A stretch of 64,000 nt of DNA from Paenibacillus macerans (GCF_900454495.1 NZ_UGSI01000002.1:1895001-1959000); one strand, 5' to 3'. Shown: positions 16,520 to 25,711, numbered from the stretch's first letter. Made by a program: numbers and translations. Notes: a model not told the origin generated them from the letters alone.

Positions 16520-16795
16520 TTGGATTTTTTCGATAAACTGAAAGCGGGCGTTGCCGAGGCGGGCAGCAAGGCCAAGACGGTGGTGGAAGTCAACCGGCTA
16601 AAGATGCAAAACAACACCCTGCAGGGTCAAATCGATCAGCAATATCAGGAGATGGGCAAACGGGTTTTCGAAGCTGCGCAGGGAGGCAATTGGCCTCTCG
16701 GAAAAGAAGCGTTCACGCAAAATATGGAACGGATTCTTAAGCTGAAGGCCGAAATCGATGGGAACCTGGCGCAAATCGCCAGCCTGTCTGAATGA
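16520..16795 (+). CDS. Small coiled-coil protein
   Basis: A 91-residue soluble protein, mostly helical, starting MDFFDKLKAGVAEAGSKAK, with heptad-like spacing across EVNRLKMQNNTLQGQIDQQYQEMG. The frame starts at TTG 16520 behind GGGGTG. It resembles N-terminal regions of small Bacillota proteins that often carry a C-terminal zinc ribbon, but no cysteines are present here. I cannot assign a role. It lies 64 bases before a membrane-protein gene and may be cotranscribed with it. Confidence 0.7.
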   Translation: MDFFDKLKAGVAEAGSKAKTVVEVNRLKMQNNTLQGQIDQQYQEMGKRVFEAAQGGNWPLGKEAFTQNMERILKLKAEIDGNLAQIASLSE

Positions 16796-16859
16796 AAATA
16801 TGATGGGGAGCCTGGTGCAAGGTTGTCCACGAACATCCGATTAGGAGGAATTATTTCAA

Positions 16860-17273
16860 ATGCAGCAATTTTCCGTGGTTCTCCGCGAGCTGCGAACCTG
16901 GTTTGAGTCATTTAAATGGTATCCGCGGATTCAGGCCTATTCCCTTCATTTGCTGTTCGGCGGGTTAGGCGTCAAGTTTTTGTATGAATTGTTGGCGGCG
17001 GTACTTCCATACGGCGGCTACAGTTTTATCCATACGGTATTCTACACCATTCCGCTGGTATCATTGGCCAATTACGCTTTTCTGCTCGGCGCCTGGTTGA
17101 CCTTAGTCTCGAAAAACGTAAAATACTTGCCTTACGGACTATGGGCCAATGCGGTATTGATGATTTTTCCGTTTACCGCGATTTCGCTTTCACTTCTGAT
17201 CCCGGTCGCGGTGTATGCGTTTTTGGGATATGCTTTGTTTAAATACACGGCGTCGGTTTATGCTGAACAGTGA
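16860..17273 (+). CDS. Unrecognised small membrane protein
   Basis: A 137-residue protein with about four membrane helices (near 27-48, 60-85, 92-108 and 111-128) after a short amphipathic N-terminus. TTAGGAGG sits before the ATG. No family motif was recognised. It shares a likely transcript with the coiled-coil gene upstream, and a two-way terminator follows. Confidence 0.75.
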   Translation: MQQFSVVLRELRTWFESFKWYPRIQAYSLHLLFGGLGVKFLYELLAAVLPYGGYSFIHTVFYTIPLVSLANYAFLLGAWLTLVSKNVKYLPYGLWANAVLMIFPFTAISLSLLIPVAVYAFLGYALFKYTASVYAEQ

Positions 17274-17299
17274 CGGTTAGTATATGGCTTTAACGATAT

Positions 17300-17330
17300 A
17301 TGCCCGAGGTTCCGGCCTCGGGCATCTTTA
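17300..17330. terminator. Terminator between convergent genes
   Basis: ATGCCCGAGG (17300-17309) pairs with CCTCGGGCAT (17316-17325), followed by CTTTATTTC on the plus strand. It sits between genes that end at 17273 (+) and 17372 (-) and may serve both. Confidence 0.75.
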
Positions 17331-17371
17331 TTTCGTTATCCATTCCGTTATCCAAAGTGTCCAGGGTCAGT

Positions 17372-18088
17372 TCATTTCGTCTCCTGCACTCTTTCCGCTA
17401 GTCCGCTTAAATGGGGCTTCAAATCCGGCAGCGAAAGGGAATGCTTGATCGCTTTGGCCACAAGCCTGGCGATATGGCGGGCCCCAGTGTCGGAAAAATG
17501 GGTGTCGTCCCGGATGCCGTCCGGATAGTTGGGATGGGCCCCTTCGGGCAAATGCATAAACAGATGGCGGGACCCTTCCTCACCCAGCGCCCGGTACAAC
17601 TGCTGCGATGCCGCAAAAATATCGAGCAGCGGCGTTCCGGCCTCCGCGGCGGCCTGCCTCATCGCTTCGGGATACGCCCCGACGGCTTCGGGGTCAGGGC
17701 TTCCGTCCGCGAGAAAGCGCCTGCGGCTGACCGAAGTCAACAGCACCGGCGTTCCGCCGCGCTGCCTGGCGCTGGCGATAAACCGCTTCAGGTTGCCCGG
17801 GTACGCCTCTTCCGGATCGGCGTAACGGGAGGGGTCCTCCTGTTTGCCGTCATTGTGTCCGAATTGGATGAACAGGTAGTCCCCCGGCCGGAGATCCCGC
17901 TCAATGTCGGCGAGCCGGCCTTCGTCCAGAAACGATTTGGTGCTGCGCCCGTTGACGGCGCGGTTGTCGACGCGGACGGACGAATCGAAATAATCCTGCA
18001 GGTATTCGCCCCAGCCGGTCATCGGCTTCTCGGCGGCGCCTTTCAGCGCAGCCGTGGAATCCCCGGCGATAAATACGGTGATTTTCAT
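17372..18088 (-). CDS. SGNH-family rhamnogalacturonan acetylesterase-like enzyme
   Basis: A 238-residue esterase without a signal peptide, expected to deacetylate pectic oligosaccharides in the cytoplasm. Block I is FIAGDST with the nucleophilic serine, block II includes VNGRSTKSF, block III is QFGHNDGK, and block V is RDDTHFSDTGA with the Asp-x-x-His pair. This pattern matches RhgT/YesT-type enzymes. It lies 25 bases downstream of uxaA on the same strand, as the last gene of a uronate operon. Confidence 0.88.
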   Translation of the reverse strand: MKITVFIAGDSTAALKGAAEKPMTGWGEYLQDYFDSSVRVDNRAVNGRSTKSFLDEGRLADIERDLRPGDYLFIQFGHNDGKQEDPSRYADPEEAYPGNLKRFIASARQRGGTPVLLTSVSRRRFLADGSPDPEAVGAYPEAMRQAAAEAGTPLLDIFAASQQLYRALGEEGSRHLFMHLPEGAHPNYPDGIRDDTHFSDTGARHIARLVAKAIKHSLSLPDLKPHLSGLAERVQETK

Positions 18089-18113
18089 GTTTACCTTCCT
18101 CCTGCGGGCCCGT

Positions 18114-19601
18114 TTACAACGTAACCCCGGTTTTGAAAATCGCCAGCTCGCGCACTTCGTTTTGCTCGTTGCGGGTTTTTTGGCCGCTGGCTACCGCGAT
18201 CACATAAGCGATAAATTCCTCGAGCACTTCTTCCATCGGCTTTTCCAGCAGCGGGCCGGCGTTAAAATCCATCCAGTGCCCTTTGCGGGCAAACAGCTCG
18301 TTGTTCGTCGCCACCTTCACCGTCGGGACAAAGCTGCCGAACGGCGTTCCCCGCCCGGTCGTGAACAAGACGAGCTGGCAGTCAGCGGCCGCGAGTGCCG
18401 AGCTTGCGACCAGATCGTTGCCCGGCGCCTGGAGCAGGCTGAGGCCTTTTTTGCGCAGCTTTTCGCCGTACTGCAGCACGTCGACGACCGGAGCGGTTCC
18501 CGCCTTTTGCGTGCAGCCGAGCGATTTGTCCTCCAGGGTGCTGATGCCGCCGGCCTTGTTGCCCGGGGAGGGATTTTCGTACACCGGCTCGCCGTGAGAC
18601 AGAAAATACTGCTTGAAGTCATTGATGAGGGCGACGATTTGCGCAAAAACATCCTTATTCGCGGCGCGGGCCATCAGCATGTGTTCGGCACCGAACATTT
18701 CCGGTACTTCGGTCAGCACCGTCGAGCCGCCCTGGGAGATGAGAAAATCGGAGAACGCCCCCAGCAGCGGGTTGGCCGTAATCCCGGAAAAGCCGTCGGA
18801 CCCGCCGCATTTCAGGCCCACGTTCAGCTCGCTGAGCGGCACCGGTTCGCGCCGGTCATGCTTGGCCGCTTCGTACAGCTCCTCCAGCAGCGCCAAACCG
18901 GCTTCCGCTTCGTCCTCCACCTCCTGGGCGACAAGGAATTTGACCCGGCTTTCGTCTATATCGCCAAGCAGGCCGCGGAATTCGGCGACCACGTTGTTTT
19001 CGCAGCCGAGGCCGAACACGAGCACGCCGCCGGCATTGGGATGGCTCACCGCGTCCAGCAGGATGCTGCGAGTCATCCGGTGGTCGTCGCCGAGCTGCGA
19101 GCAGCCGTACGGGTGCTTCAGCACGGTCACATTGTCGAAGGGGCCAAGGTCCGGATGCAGCGCCTTGAATTCGGCGATGATCTGCTCGGCGATGCCGTTG
19201 ACGCAGCCGACCGTCGGCACGATGTACAAATCGTTGCGGATGCCGACTTTGCCGTTTCGGCGGCGATAGCCGTCGAAGGTCAGGTTGCGTTTGGGATAAA
19301 TGACGGGATGGAGGTCGGGCCGGTATTCGTACGTTTCTTCCCCGGCCAAACCGGTTTTTAAATTGTGGGTATGCACCCATTCGCCTTGGGCAATATCCGC
19401 CGCCGCGCGGCCGATCGGATAACCGTATTTGATCACGGCGGAGCCGGCCGCCAAATCGGCAAGCGCGATTTTATGGCCTTGCGGGATCGCTTCCCGGGCT
19501 CTGACGGACAAAGCGTCAAACGCGATTTCTTCCCCGGCTTCAATCGGGCGCAGCGCCACCGCCACGGTGTCCCGGGGGTTCATTTTCATCAGTCGTTGCA
19601 T
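18114..19601 (-). CDS. uxaA: Altronate dehydratase
   Basis: Converts D-altronate to 2-keto-3-deoxygluconate in galacturonate breakdown. The protein has an N-terminal SAF-like domain (PIEAGEEIAFDALSV), a linker with YGYPIGRA, then the large UxaA catalytic region (GYRRRNGKVGIRNDLYIVPT, KCGGSDGFSGITANP). I use ATG 19599-19601 because AGGAGG lies 9 bases upstream, giving 495 residues; a longer frame to 19643 lacks a site. Its start overlaps the end of uxaB by 13 bases, so translation is coupled. Confidence 0.95.
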   Translation of the reverse strand: MQRLMKMNPRDTVAVALRPIEAGEEIAFDALSVRAREAIPQGHKIALADLAAGSAVIKYGYPIGRAAADIAQGEWVHTHNLKTGLAGEETYEYRPDLHPVIYPKRNLTFDGYRRRNGKVGIRNDLYIVPTVGCVNGIAEQIIAEFKALHPDLGPFDNVTVLKHPYGCSQLGDDHRMTRSILLDAVSHPNAGGVLVFGLGCENNVVAEFRGLLGDIDESRVKFLVAQEVEDEAEAGLALLEELYEAAKHDRREPVPLSELNVGLKCGGSDGFSGITANPLLGAFSDFLISQGGSTVLTEVPEMFGAEHMLMARAANKDVFAQIVALINDFKQYFLSHGEPVYENPSPGNKAGGISTLEDKSLGCTQKAGTAPVVDVLQYGEKLRKKGLSLLQAPGNDLVASSALAAADCQLVLFTTGRGTPFGSFVPTVKVATNNELFARKGHWMDFNAGPLLEKPMEEVLEEFIAYVIAVASGQKTRNEQNEVRELAIFKTGVTL

Positions 19602-21028
19602 GTGATTTCTCCTCCTAAACGCTGCCGCAGGACGGCGCGGCAACCCATTTGGTCAAGCTGCATTAAATCGTCCTTCAGGGCTTCGGCGAGCTGCGGGATG
19701 TCCGACAGGTCCAATCCCCATAAGACTTCGCTCTTCAAGATTGTCCGGATGAACAAGTTCGGATCCGGGGTTTGCCAAGCCTCGTCAAAAACGGCCAGCA
19801 CTTCCGGGCTGTCCTTCCGCTCCAGGCGGTCTCCCCGATAACCGAGCAGCAGGGCGGCGAAGGAGAGGGTAAGGAGCCTCGGCAGCTTCCGGTTTTCCTG
19901 AACATGCCGCAGCAGGACGGGCAGCAGACGGGTTGTGAATTTGGAAATGCTGTTCAAATAAATCGACGCCAGCTCATGCCGGACAAACGGGTTCATAAAC
20001 CGTTCCCGCACGGCCCGGGCGTAAGCTTGCAATTCCGGTTTGGGCAAATGGAGCACCGGCAGCAGCTCGTCGTCCATCAACCGGCGCACGAACGCGGAAA
20101 AATCCGCGTCCTTCATAACCTCTTCCACCGTTTGCAGCCCGGCGAGCAGCCCCAGCGAAGCCATCGCTGTGTGCGGGCCGTTCAGCAGATGGACTTTTTG
20201 TTCGCGGTAAGGCTTCAGATCCTTGGTGAAAATAACATCTAATCCCGCTTGGGCGAGCGGCAGACGCGCGGGCAGCCAGGACGGGCCTTCGATCACCCAA
20301 AGCAGGTACGGCTCGGACGCCACCATCAGCCGGTCCTGATAGCCCAATTCGCGCTCCAGTTCATTTGCCTGCTCCTGCGGAAAACCGGCGACGATCCGGT
20401 CGACCAGGGTGCAGCAAAACGTATTTTCCCGGTTCAGCCAGGTTGCAAATGGTTCGCCGAGCCGCCAATCGGCCGCGTAGCGGAGCACGAATTCCCGCAG
20501 TCTTTCGCCGTTGCGGTCGATCAGCTCGCAGGGGAGGATGACGAAGCCTTTTTTTCCGAGCCGGAAACGCCGGTAAAGCAGGGCCGTCAGCTTGCCGGGA
20601 AAGCTGCTGGGGGGCCGGTCGTTCAGCGTGTCGACGGGATTGTAAGCGATTCCGGATTCGGTCGTGTTGGACGTGATGAACTCCAGATTATCGTCCTCGG
20701 CCAAAGCCAAAAAGCCTTCATAGTCGCTGTAAGGGCTGATTAGGCGGCTGACGCTCGTGATGATTTCGCGTTCCCGCACCGTTTTTTGTCCGGCGATGCC
20801 GTCGATCGCGACCGTATAAAGGCAGTCCTGCTTTTCGAAATCCTCGCTCACCGGGCCGTTCCGGGGTTTGACCATCACCACGCTGCCTTGAAACAGCCCT
20901 TGCTTGTTCATCCGCTGCAGCTGCCATGCCGCAAAAGCGCGCATAAAGTTGCCTTCCCCGAATTGAATCACGCGCTCGGGATAGATAGGCAAGTCCGGGT
21001 ACATGGTTCTGGAAAGCAATCGTGCCAT
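19589..21028 (-). CDS. uxaB: Tagaturonate reductase
   Basis: NADH-dependent reduction of D-tagaturonate to D-altronate, the step before UxaA. The 479-residue protein is a mannitol-dehydrogenase-type enzyme with the N-terminal nucleotide-binding segment RVIQFGEGNFMRAF, the family region FITSNTTESGIAYN, and the helical C-terminal domain containing KVHLLNGPHTAMASLGLL. AAGGAG lies before ATG 21026-21028. First gene of the uxaB-uxaA-esterase operon. The isomerase uxaC and the kdgK/kdgA steps are not in this window. Confidence 0.95.
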   Translation of the reverse strand: MARLLSRTMYPDLPIYPERVIQFGEGNFMRAFAAWQLQRMNKQGLFQGSVVMVKPRNGPVSEDFEKQDCLYTVAIDGIAGQKTVREREIITSVSRLISPYSDYEGFLALAEDDNLEFITSNTTESGIAYNPVDTLNDRPPSSFPGKLTALLYRRFRLGKKGFVILPCELIDRNGERLREFVLRYAADWRLGEPFATWLNRENTFCCTLVDRIVAGFPQEQANELERELGYQDRLMVASEPYLLWVIEGPSWLPARLPLAQAGLDVIFTKDLKPYREQKVHLLNGPHTAMASLGLLAGLQTVEEVMKDADFSAFVRRLMDDELLPVLHLPKPELQAYARAVRERFMNPFVRHELASIYLNSISKFTTRLLPVLLRHVQENRKLPRLLTLSFAALLLGYRGDRLERKDSPEVLAVFDEAWQTPDPNLFIRTILKSEVLWGLDLSDIPQLAEALKDDLMQLDQMGCRAVLRQRLGGEITCND

Positions 21029-21063
21029 CCGTCATCGCTCCTTAGCTGAAATGTATGGTTTAA

Positions 21064-21077
21064 TGCACACGTTAACA
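21064..21077. promoter_or_regulatory. Candidate LacI-family operator in front of uxaB
   Basis: TGCACACGTTAACA lies about 36 bases upstream of the uxaB start. A close match, TGCACACGTGAAAA, occurs at 22534-22547 in the leader of the neighbouring lacI-family gene. A shared site would let that regulator control itself and the uronate operon. This is inferred from the match alone. Confidence 0.4.
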
Positions 21078-21231
21078 ATTTTGCGTGAATTCTGAGTTGG
21101 TTTCAGAACCTTCCCGTCCATTCGGTAAGTTGGTTCGTAGATCTGGTTGGCGAGCGTTTTGGTGAAACCTGAGAGCCTGGGAGCCTGAAAGCTTTCACCT
21201 TTGCACTGCTGCCCCCAACTAGCTCTCCCGG

Positions 21232-21420
21232 AAATCTATCGGTTGCGGTAGCCGCTATTTTCCGAAAAAAGCCTTTTCTAAATCCTAACGGTTGTGAGCG
21301 GCGTTATTTGCCTTTTTTCAGTAAAAATAGCCTGATTTAAGTGAAATAAGCGCGGGTGGCATCCGTTAGAATTTGAAACCAGCGTTTTAGGAACAAATAG
21401 CGGTTGTGGCATCCGTTAGA
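21232..21420. repeat. AACGGTTG-type dispersed palindromic repeat, copy A
   Basis: This 190-base stretch between uxaB and the lacI-family gene is clearly similar to 41090-41281 and 51141-51290. It contains CTAACGGTTGTGAGCG followed by two rightward copies of an inverted arm ending in GGCATCCGTTAGA. No open frame is present. The rest of the 21029-21455 gap holds the operator-like site and no gene that I can see. Confidence 0.75.
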
Positions 21421-21455
21421 GTAGTTTGTGGCCTAACTTTTGCAGGTTTTCACCG

Positions 21456-22451
21456 TTAAACTTTCGCCACCGTGCCGCGCACCATTAACGACGTGGGAAC
21501 AAGCAGCTGCTCCGGCGGGGAGTCCGGTTCCTGCATCAGTTCGATCAGTTTGCGCATGCCGAGCTCGCCGATGTCGGCAACCGGCCTGCGGATCGTCGTG
21601 AGCGCCGGGTTGGTGTATTTGGCAAACAGGATGTCGTCGAAGCCGATGAGCGAAACCTGGTCCGGTACGGCCACCCGCTGTTCGAAGCAGGCGTTCATCG
21701 CGCCGATCGCCATATCGTCGTTGGAGCAGAACACAAGCGACGGCGGCTTCGGCAGGGAAAGCAGCCGGGCCATCATCCGGTGCCCGCTTTCGATGCTGTA
21801 ATCGCCAAGGACGATATAATCGGGCGAGATCGCGACGCCATGGGCGAGCAGGCTGTCGAGAAAACCTTGCCTCCGCTCCGCCGACGATTTGAAGCCGGGT
21901 TTGCCTTCGATGATCGCCAGCCTGCGGTGGCCTTGCGCCAGGGCGTAGTCGATCGCTTCCCGCACCCCGTCGCGGTCGCCTGCCGCCACATTGGGAATGC
22001 TGCGGTCCTCCAGCAGCCGGTTTAATACGACCAGCGGAATGCCCATGCTTTTAACGTGATAAATGAAGGCGTTGTCGGCGTCGCTTTGGCTCATGACGAG
22101 AATGCCGTCAAACCGGTGCGGAGAAATGCCGTCCAGGTGGCGGATGCTGTCGATCCCGTGCACCGTCAAACTGTAATTTTCGTCCAACGCGGCGTTGATG
22201 CCTTTGATGGCGTCGACGAGAAAGCTGGACGAGGTCCCTTGGTCGATGCTGGAAAAAAACAGTCCGATCGTATACGACTTTTTCATGACCAGGCTTTTGG
22301 CGTTGACATTCGGAACATAGTTCATCTCTGCGGCGATCTTTTCGATTTTGTCGCGCGTTTCCTTCTTGATCAGCGTACTTCCGTTCAGCGCCCGGGATAC
22401 GGTGGTGTGCGATACGCCGGCGACGCGTGCGATGTCTTTGATCGTGACCAT
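21456..22451 (-). CDS. LacI-family transcriptional regulator
   Basis: A 331-residue repressor. The N-terminal helix-turn-helix reads TIKDIARVAGVSHTTVSRAL, followed by the hinge YVPNVNAKSLVMKKS and a sugar-binding periplasmic-type domain. Its place between the uxaBA operon and a YesS-like regulator suggests control of pectin or uronate genes, with a uronate or oligouronide as inducer. A GAAGAGG site precedes ATG 22449-22451. Candidate operators lie at 21064 and 22534. Confidence 0.92.
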   Translation of the reverse strand: MVTIKDIARVAGVSHTTVSRALNGSTLIKKETRDKIEKIAAEMNYVPNVNAKSLVMKKSYTIGLFFSSIDQGTSSSFLVDAIKGINAALDENYSLTVHGIDSIRHLDGISPHRFDGILVMSQSDADNAFIYHVKSMGIPLVVLNRLLEDRSIPNVAAGDRDGVREAIDYALAQGHRRLAIIEGKPGFKSSAERRQGFLDSLLAHGVAISPDYIVLGDYSIESGHRMMARLLSLPKPPSLVFCSNDDMAIGAMNACFEQRVAVPDQVSLIGFDDILFAKYTNPALTTIRRPVADIGELGMRKLIELMQEPDSPPEQLLVPTSLMVRGTVAKV

Positions 22452-22472
22452 ACAACCTCTTCTTCGTCAATT

Positions 22473-22581
22473 AAAATTTTCACGTTTTCATTCTAAATCG
22501 CGTTTTATTTTAAAGTCAAGAAAAATATCATTTTGCACACGTGAAAATAAATTGTCAACAAAATCATGTAAGCGCTATAAT
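22473..22581. promoter_or_regulatory. Divergent control region between lacI-type and yesS-type genes
   Basis: On the plus strand TTGTCA (22552-22557) and TATAAT (22576-22581) are 18 bases apart and would drive the AraC-type gene. TGTAAGCGCTATAA at 22567-22580 resembles a catabolite-responsive cre or LacI-type site and covers the -10 box. TGCACACGTGAAAA (22534-22547) and an inverted relative, ATTTTCACGTTTTC near 22476-22489, form a second candidate operator pair. Confidence 0.5.
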
Positions 22582-22615
22582 AAAAATAATCCCTTGGGAG
22601 AAGGAGCGCCCGTCG

Positions 22616-24871
22616 ATGCATAAAGGAAGCTTGTTCTATAAAATATTCATCCCGATTCTCGTGCTCGGCATTGGTCTTGTGGCCAGCTTTGCCGGTTACA
22701 TTTATTTCAGCACGGTCAACTCCGTTAATGAGCGGATCGCCGGCGGCAAACAAAGCTTTATTTTGCAGACGAAAAATAATTTGGAGCAGCAGATCCGGTC
22801 GATCGAATATGCGTTTGACACGTACAGCACGACGACATCGTTTAGCGAAATTGTCAAAAACCCGATCACGGAGCAGGATTTCATCGCGTACCGGAACGTG
22901 AACAGCCAACTGAACTACATCGCCACCTTGGGGATGGAGCGAACCGAATACGCGCTGATCAGCCTGGAGCAGAACTGGCGGATTTCGAACGGCAGGCTGA
23001 CGAAACTGAGCGAAGCAGAAAGAAACGACCTTATCGCAGCTTATATACAAAATAAAAACCAAAGCCTGTTCTGGATCAAAACGGACACGGGGATCCGGTT
23101 CGTCAACACCTTGCCGGTGTTCTCCAAGAACAAACAGGCGATCGCCATGTCGGACATCTCGCTGGAGACGCTGGACCAGACGATCCAGACGGGTGACGGC
23201 AGCGGCGTTTATATTTTGAATAAGCAGGGCGAGCTCATGTATTCCGGCGGCCATCCGCAGGACCCCGGGCTCGCTTCCGGACAATTGAAAGAGGTTGTCT
23301 CCCGGATTGACGAGAACCATGAACCAACGGGGGTGCTGTCCCTGCAAAAGGCCGGCGGTCATACGTCCGCGCCGAAAATCATTTACGCCGTATCGGAATA
23401 TAACCATTGGATCTATCTGACCTTGCTGGATCAAAAAGAAGTCGCCGGCGCCCTGAAGCTGGCCAAGTTCGGGATCATCACGATGGGGGCGGTGCTGACG
23501 TTACTGATCGTCATTGTGGCTTATATCCTGGCCGTTTACTTTACAAGGCCGATCCGGCAAATCAAACGCAGCCTGTCGCTCGACGATCTGGCCGCCTCCA
23601 AAAATGAAATCGAAACGATTATTCATTCCATCGATACGATCATAACCGAAAAGGAAAGCCTGGAGAACTTGATGGAAGCGGAAAAGCCGCAGTTGGAAAC
23701 GCAGCTCGTCATGAATCTGTTCCGGGGGCGCGTCTCGGCGGACGAACTGGCCGTAAAGCTGCCCAGGCTGGGATATCGGCCGATGGAGGACCGCCTTTAC
23801 GTAACGATGCTGATCCAATTGGACAATTTGGGCGAACGCGAGGCGTCGGATAAAGATGTGTTGCTGCTGGCGGTCAATAAACTGGTGGAAGAGCAAATTC
23901 CGCCGGAGCGGCGGATGCTGCCGATTATTTTGAACGATAAGACCCAAGCCACGATCCTGATGTTTACGGGCCAAACCGAACAGGAAATCCGCAAACCGCT
24001 GTTTGAACAGGCGACGGCCTTGATGAAAAGGGCCCGGGAATATTTAAAGGTGTCCATCAGCATCGGCATCAGCGATCCGTACGACAGTTTGCTCGGCAGC
24101 AAGGAAGCCTGTGAAATGGGCAAGCAGGCGCTGCATCACCGGCTTAATTTGGGCAAGGAATCGATCATCTTTTATGAGGATATTTCGCAGGGCGTTTCGG
24201 GCCCAGTGCTGCTTTATTATCCGGCGGAGCTGGAATCCCGGCTCTTCGACGCGATTCGTCTCGGCGATGAGGAGCAGGTCAGCCGCAGTTTGTATTTGCT
24301 GCTCGCGGAGATGATGAAGAAAAACAAACATTCCATGAATTTCGAGGTAGCCCTGGTCCGGTTCGTGAACAATTTGATTGAGCTGGAGCAGCTGCTCGGC
24401 ATCGAGGTCCTGCTTAAGCAGGACAATTACGCCCTGTATCATGTGCTGCTGGATACGCGGAATCCCGAAGAAATCGAACGGATGCTGGTGGACGAAATTA
24501 TTTTTCCAATGGTCAGAAGCATGAAGGATAAGACAAACAAGCAATTCCGCAGCTTATCCGAAGAAATCGCCGTCATCGTCAGGGCCGAATACGATCAGGA
24601 ACTAACCTTGGAGCAAATCGCCGACCGGCTGCATTATAATCCGAACTATTTAAGCAACATTTTTAAAAAGGAACACGGCACGACATTTACCGAATATCTG
24701 TTGAACTACAGGCTGGAAATGGCCAAAAAGTGGCTGGTCGAAACCGACATGACCGTCAGGGAGATCGCGGAGCGGCTTCAGTACCATAAACCGCAAAATT
24801 TTATCCGCTCGTTCCGCAAAAAAGAGCACGTCACCCCCGGCGAATACCGCAAAGCAAGGCAAGCGGTTTGA
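22616..24871 (+). CDS. Membrane-anchored AraC-family regulator, YesS-like
   Basis: A 751-residue regulator with an outside sensor and an inside DNA-binding domain. A membrane helix lies near 10-32, an extracellular Cache-like region follows, a second membrane helix is near 285-310, and the C-terminal 100 residues form an AraC double helix-turn-helix (LTLEQIADRLHYNPNYLSNI ... REIAERLQYHKPQNFIRSF). YesS of Bacillus controls rhamnogalacturonan genes and has this layout. I start at ATG 22616, nine bases after GAAGGAG. It likely activates the importer and glycosidase genes downstream. Confidence 0.9.
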   Translation: MHKGSLFYKIFIPILVLGIGLVASFAGYIYFSTVNSVNERIAGGKQSFILQTKNNLEQQIRSIEYAFDTYSTTTSFSEIVKNPITEQDFIAYRNVNSQLNYIATLGMERTEYALISLEQNWRISNGRLTKLSEAERNDLIAAYIQNKNQSLFWIKTDTGIRFVNTLPVFSKNKQAIAMSDISLETLDQTIQTGDGSGVYILNKQGELMYSGGHPQDPGLASGQLKEVVSRIDENHEPTGVLSLQKAGGHTSAPKIIYAVSEYNHWIYLTLLDQKEVAGALKLAKFGIITMGAVLTLLIVIVAYILAVYFTRPIRQIKRSLSLDDLAASKNEIETIIHSIDTIITEKESLENLMEAEKPQLETQLVMNLFRGRVSADELAVKLPRLGYRPMEDRLYVTMLIQLDNLGEREASDKDVLLLAVNKLVEEQIPPERRMLPIILNDKTQATILMFTGQTEQEIRKPLFEQATALMKRAREYLKVSISIGISDPYDSLLGSKEACEMGKQALHHRLNLGKESIIFYEDISQGVSGPVLLYYPAELESRLFDAIRLGDEEQVSRSLYLLLAEMMKKNKHSMNFEVALVRFVNNLIELEQLLGIEVLLKQDNYALYHVLLDTRNPEEIERMLVDEIIFPMVRSMKDKTNKQFRSLSEEIAVIVRAEYDQELTLEQIADRLHYNPNYLSNIFKKEHGTTFTEYLLNYRLEMAKKWLVETDMTVREIAERLQYHKPQNFIRSFRKKEHVTPGEYRKARQAV

Positions 24872-24883
24872 GGATAATATAAA

Positions 24884-24915
24884 GGAGCTTTTCCATGGCG
24901 GAAGAGCTCTTTTTT
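24884..24915 (+). terminator. Terminator of the YesS-like gene
   Basis: GAGCTTTTCC (24885-24894) pairs with GGAAGAGCTC (24900-24909) with one G-U, followed by six T residues. It starts 13 bases after the stop codon. Confidence 0.9.
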
Positions 24916-24994
24916 GACAGGTTAGAAAGTGAAAATTGGGGGAATCGGGGCGTGAAGGCCGGCTGCCTGCGTTGATCGACCGTTGGCAGCGGGA

Positions 24995-25240
24995 TCGTCG
25001 GCTGTCGGGGCGACCGGCTGTCGGCTGCTGGCAGCGGGACCGATCATCGGCAGCGGGACCGACCGGCTGTCGGCTGCGGGAGCGACCATCGGCAGCGGGA
25101 CCAATCGGTTGCTGGCTGCGGGAGCGACCATCGACTGCGGGACCAATCGGCTGCTGGCTGCGGGAGCGACCATCGGCAGCGGGACCAATCGGCTGTCGGC
25201 TGTAAGACCGACCATCGGCTGCGGCACCGACCGGCTGAGC
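24995..25240. repeat. Tandem array with a 42-base period
   Basis: About six imperfect units; the motif GAGCGACCATCG recurs at 25080, 25122 and 25164, exactly 42 bases apart, with more degenerate units on both sides. The period is a multiple of three, so several frames stay open and give 14-residue repeats, but none has a ribosome site. I read it as a non-coding minisatellite. It opens a gene-free region of about 1 kb (24872-25935). Confidence 0.75.
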
Positions 25241-25275
25241 GTCTGTTGTCGGACCAACTGAGCATCGGCCTTCAA

Positions 25276-25480
25276 AATAGCGGCATTTTATGTGCTTATT
25301 ATTAGGAATCCGGCTTGTTCATCCCCATTAGCGGCATTTTATGCCCTTATTTTTCCAGAATGGTTCCGGAACGCGATCATTTCCTTGCGATGAGGGAAAA
25401 TAGCGACATAAATTGTCTCTATTTCTCTCAAATAGACGGGTATCCCTGGAATAATGACATTTCTTGCCCTTATTTTTTGG
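25276..25480. repeat. Palindromic TAGCGGCATTTTATG repeats
   Basis: Four related copies occur near 25277, 25328, 25397 and 25448. The core TAGCGGCATTTTATGCCCTTA is partly self-complementary, and one copy (AAATAGCGACATAAATTGTC) forms a clear hairpin with the CTATTT that follows. No gene is visible here. The copies look like a dispersed intergenic repeat family rather than part of the neighbouring tandem arrays. Confidence 0.55.
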
Positions 25481-25634
25481 CTCAAAACAGAAATTGGTGC
25501 TTGATATACGCTGACATCACTAATATCACTAATCGATATGTTGAGGCGGACTAGCAACGGAGCGAAATAACCTTACTTCGTCCTTCGTCAAAATTAAGCG
25601 TTCTAAAAGTGTTAACGGACGCCCTCATTTGGCC

Positions 25635-25711
25635 TTCCAGGCATATTCCAGGCATATTCCAGGCGTATTTTAAGCATATTTCAGGTGTATTTTGGGCTGG
25701 TTTTGGGCCGA
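25635..25711. repeat. Tandem array with an 11-base period
   Basis: Seven units of TTCCAGGCATA and variants run without gaps from 25635 to 25711, with degeneration toward the right end (TTTTGGGCCGA). The period is close to one turn of DNA. The region is non-coding. Confidence 0.8.

Noticed and set aside
18054..19361. A 435-codon plus-strand frame across uxaA
   Set aside because: It is antisense to uxaA, which has complete family motifs and a good ribosome site.
24922..25275. Long open frames with 14-residue repeats on both strands
   Set aside because: They result from the 42-base tandem array, whose period is a multiple of three. No ribosome site or recognisable protein is present.
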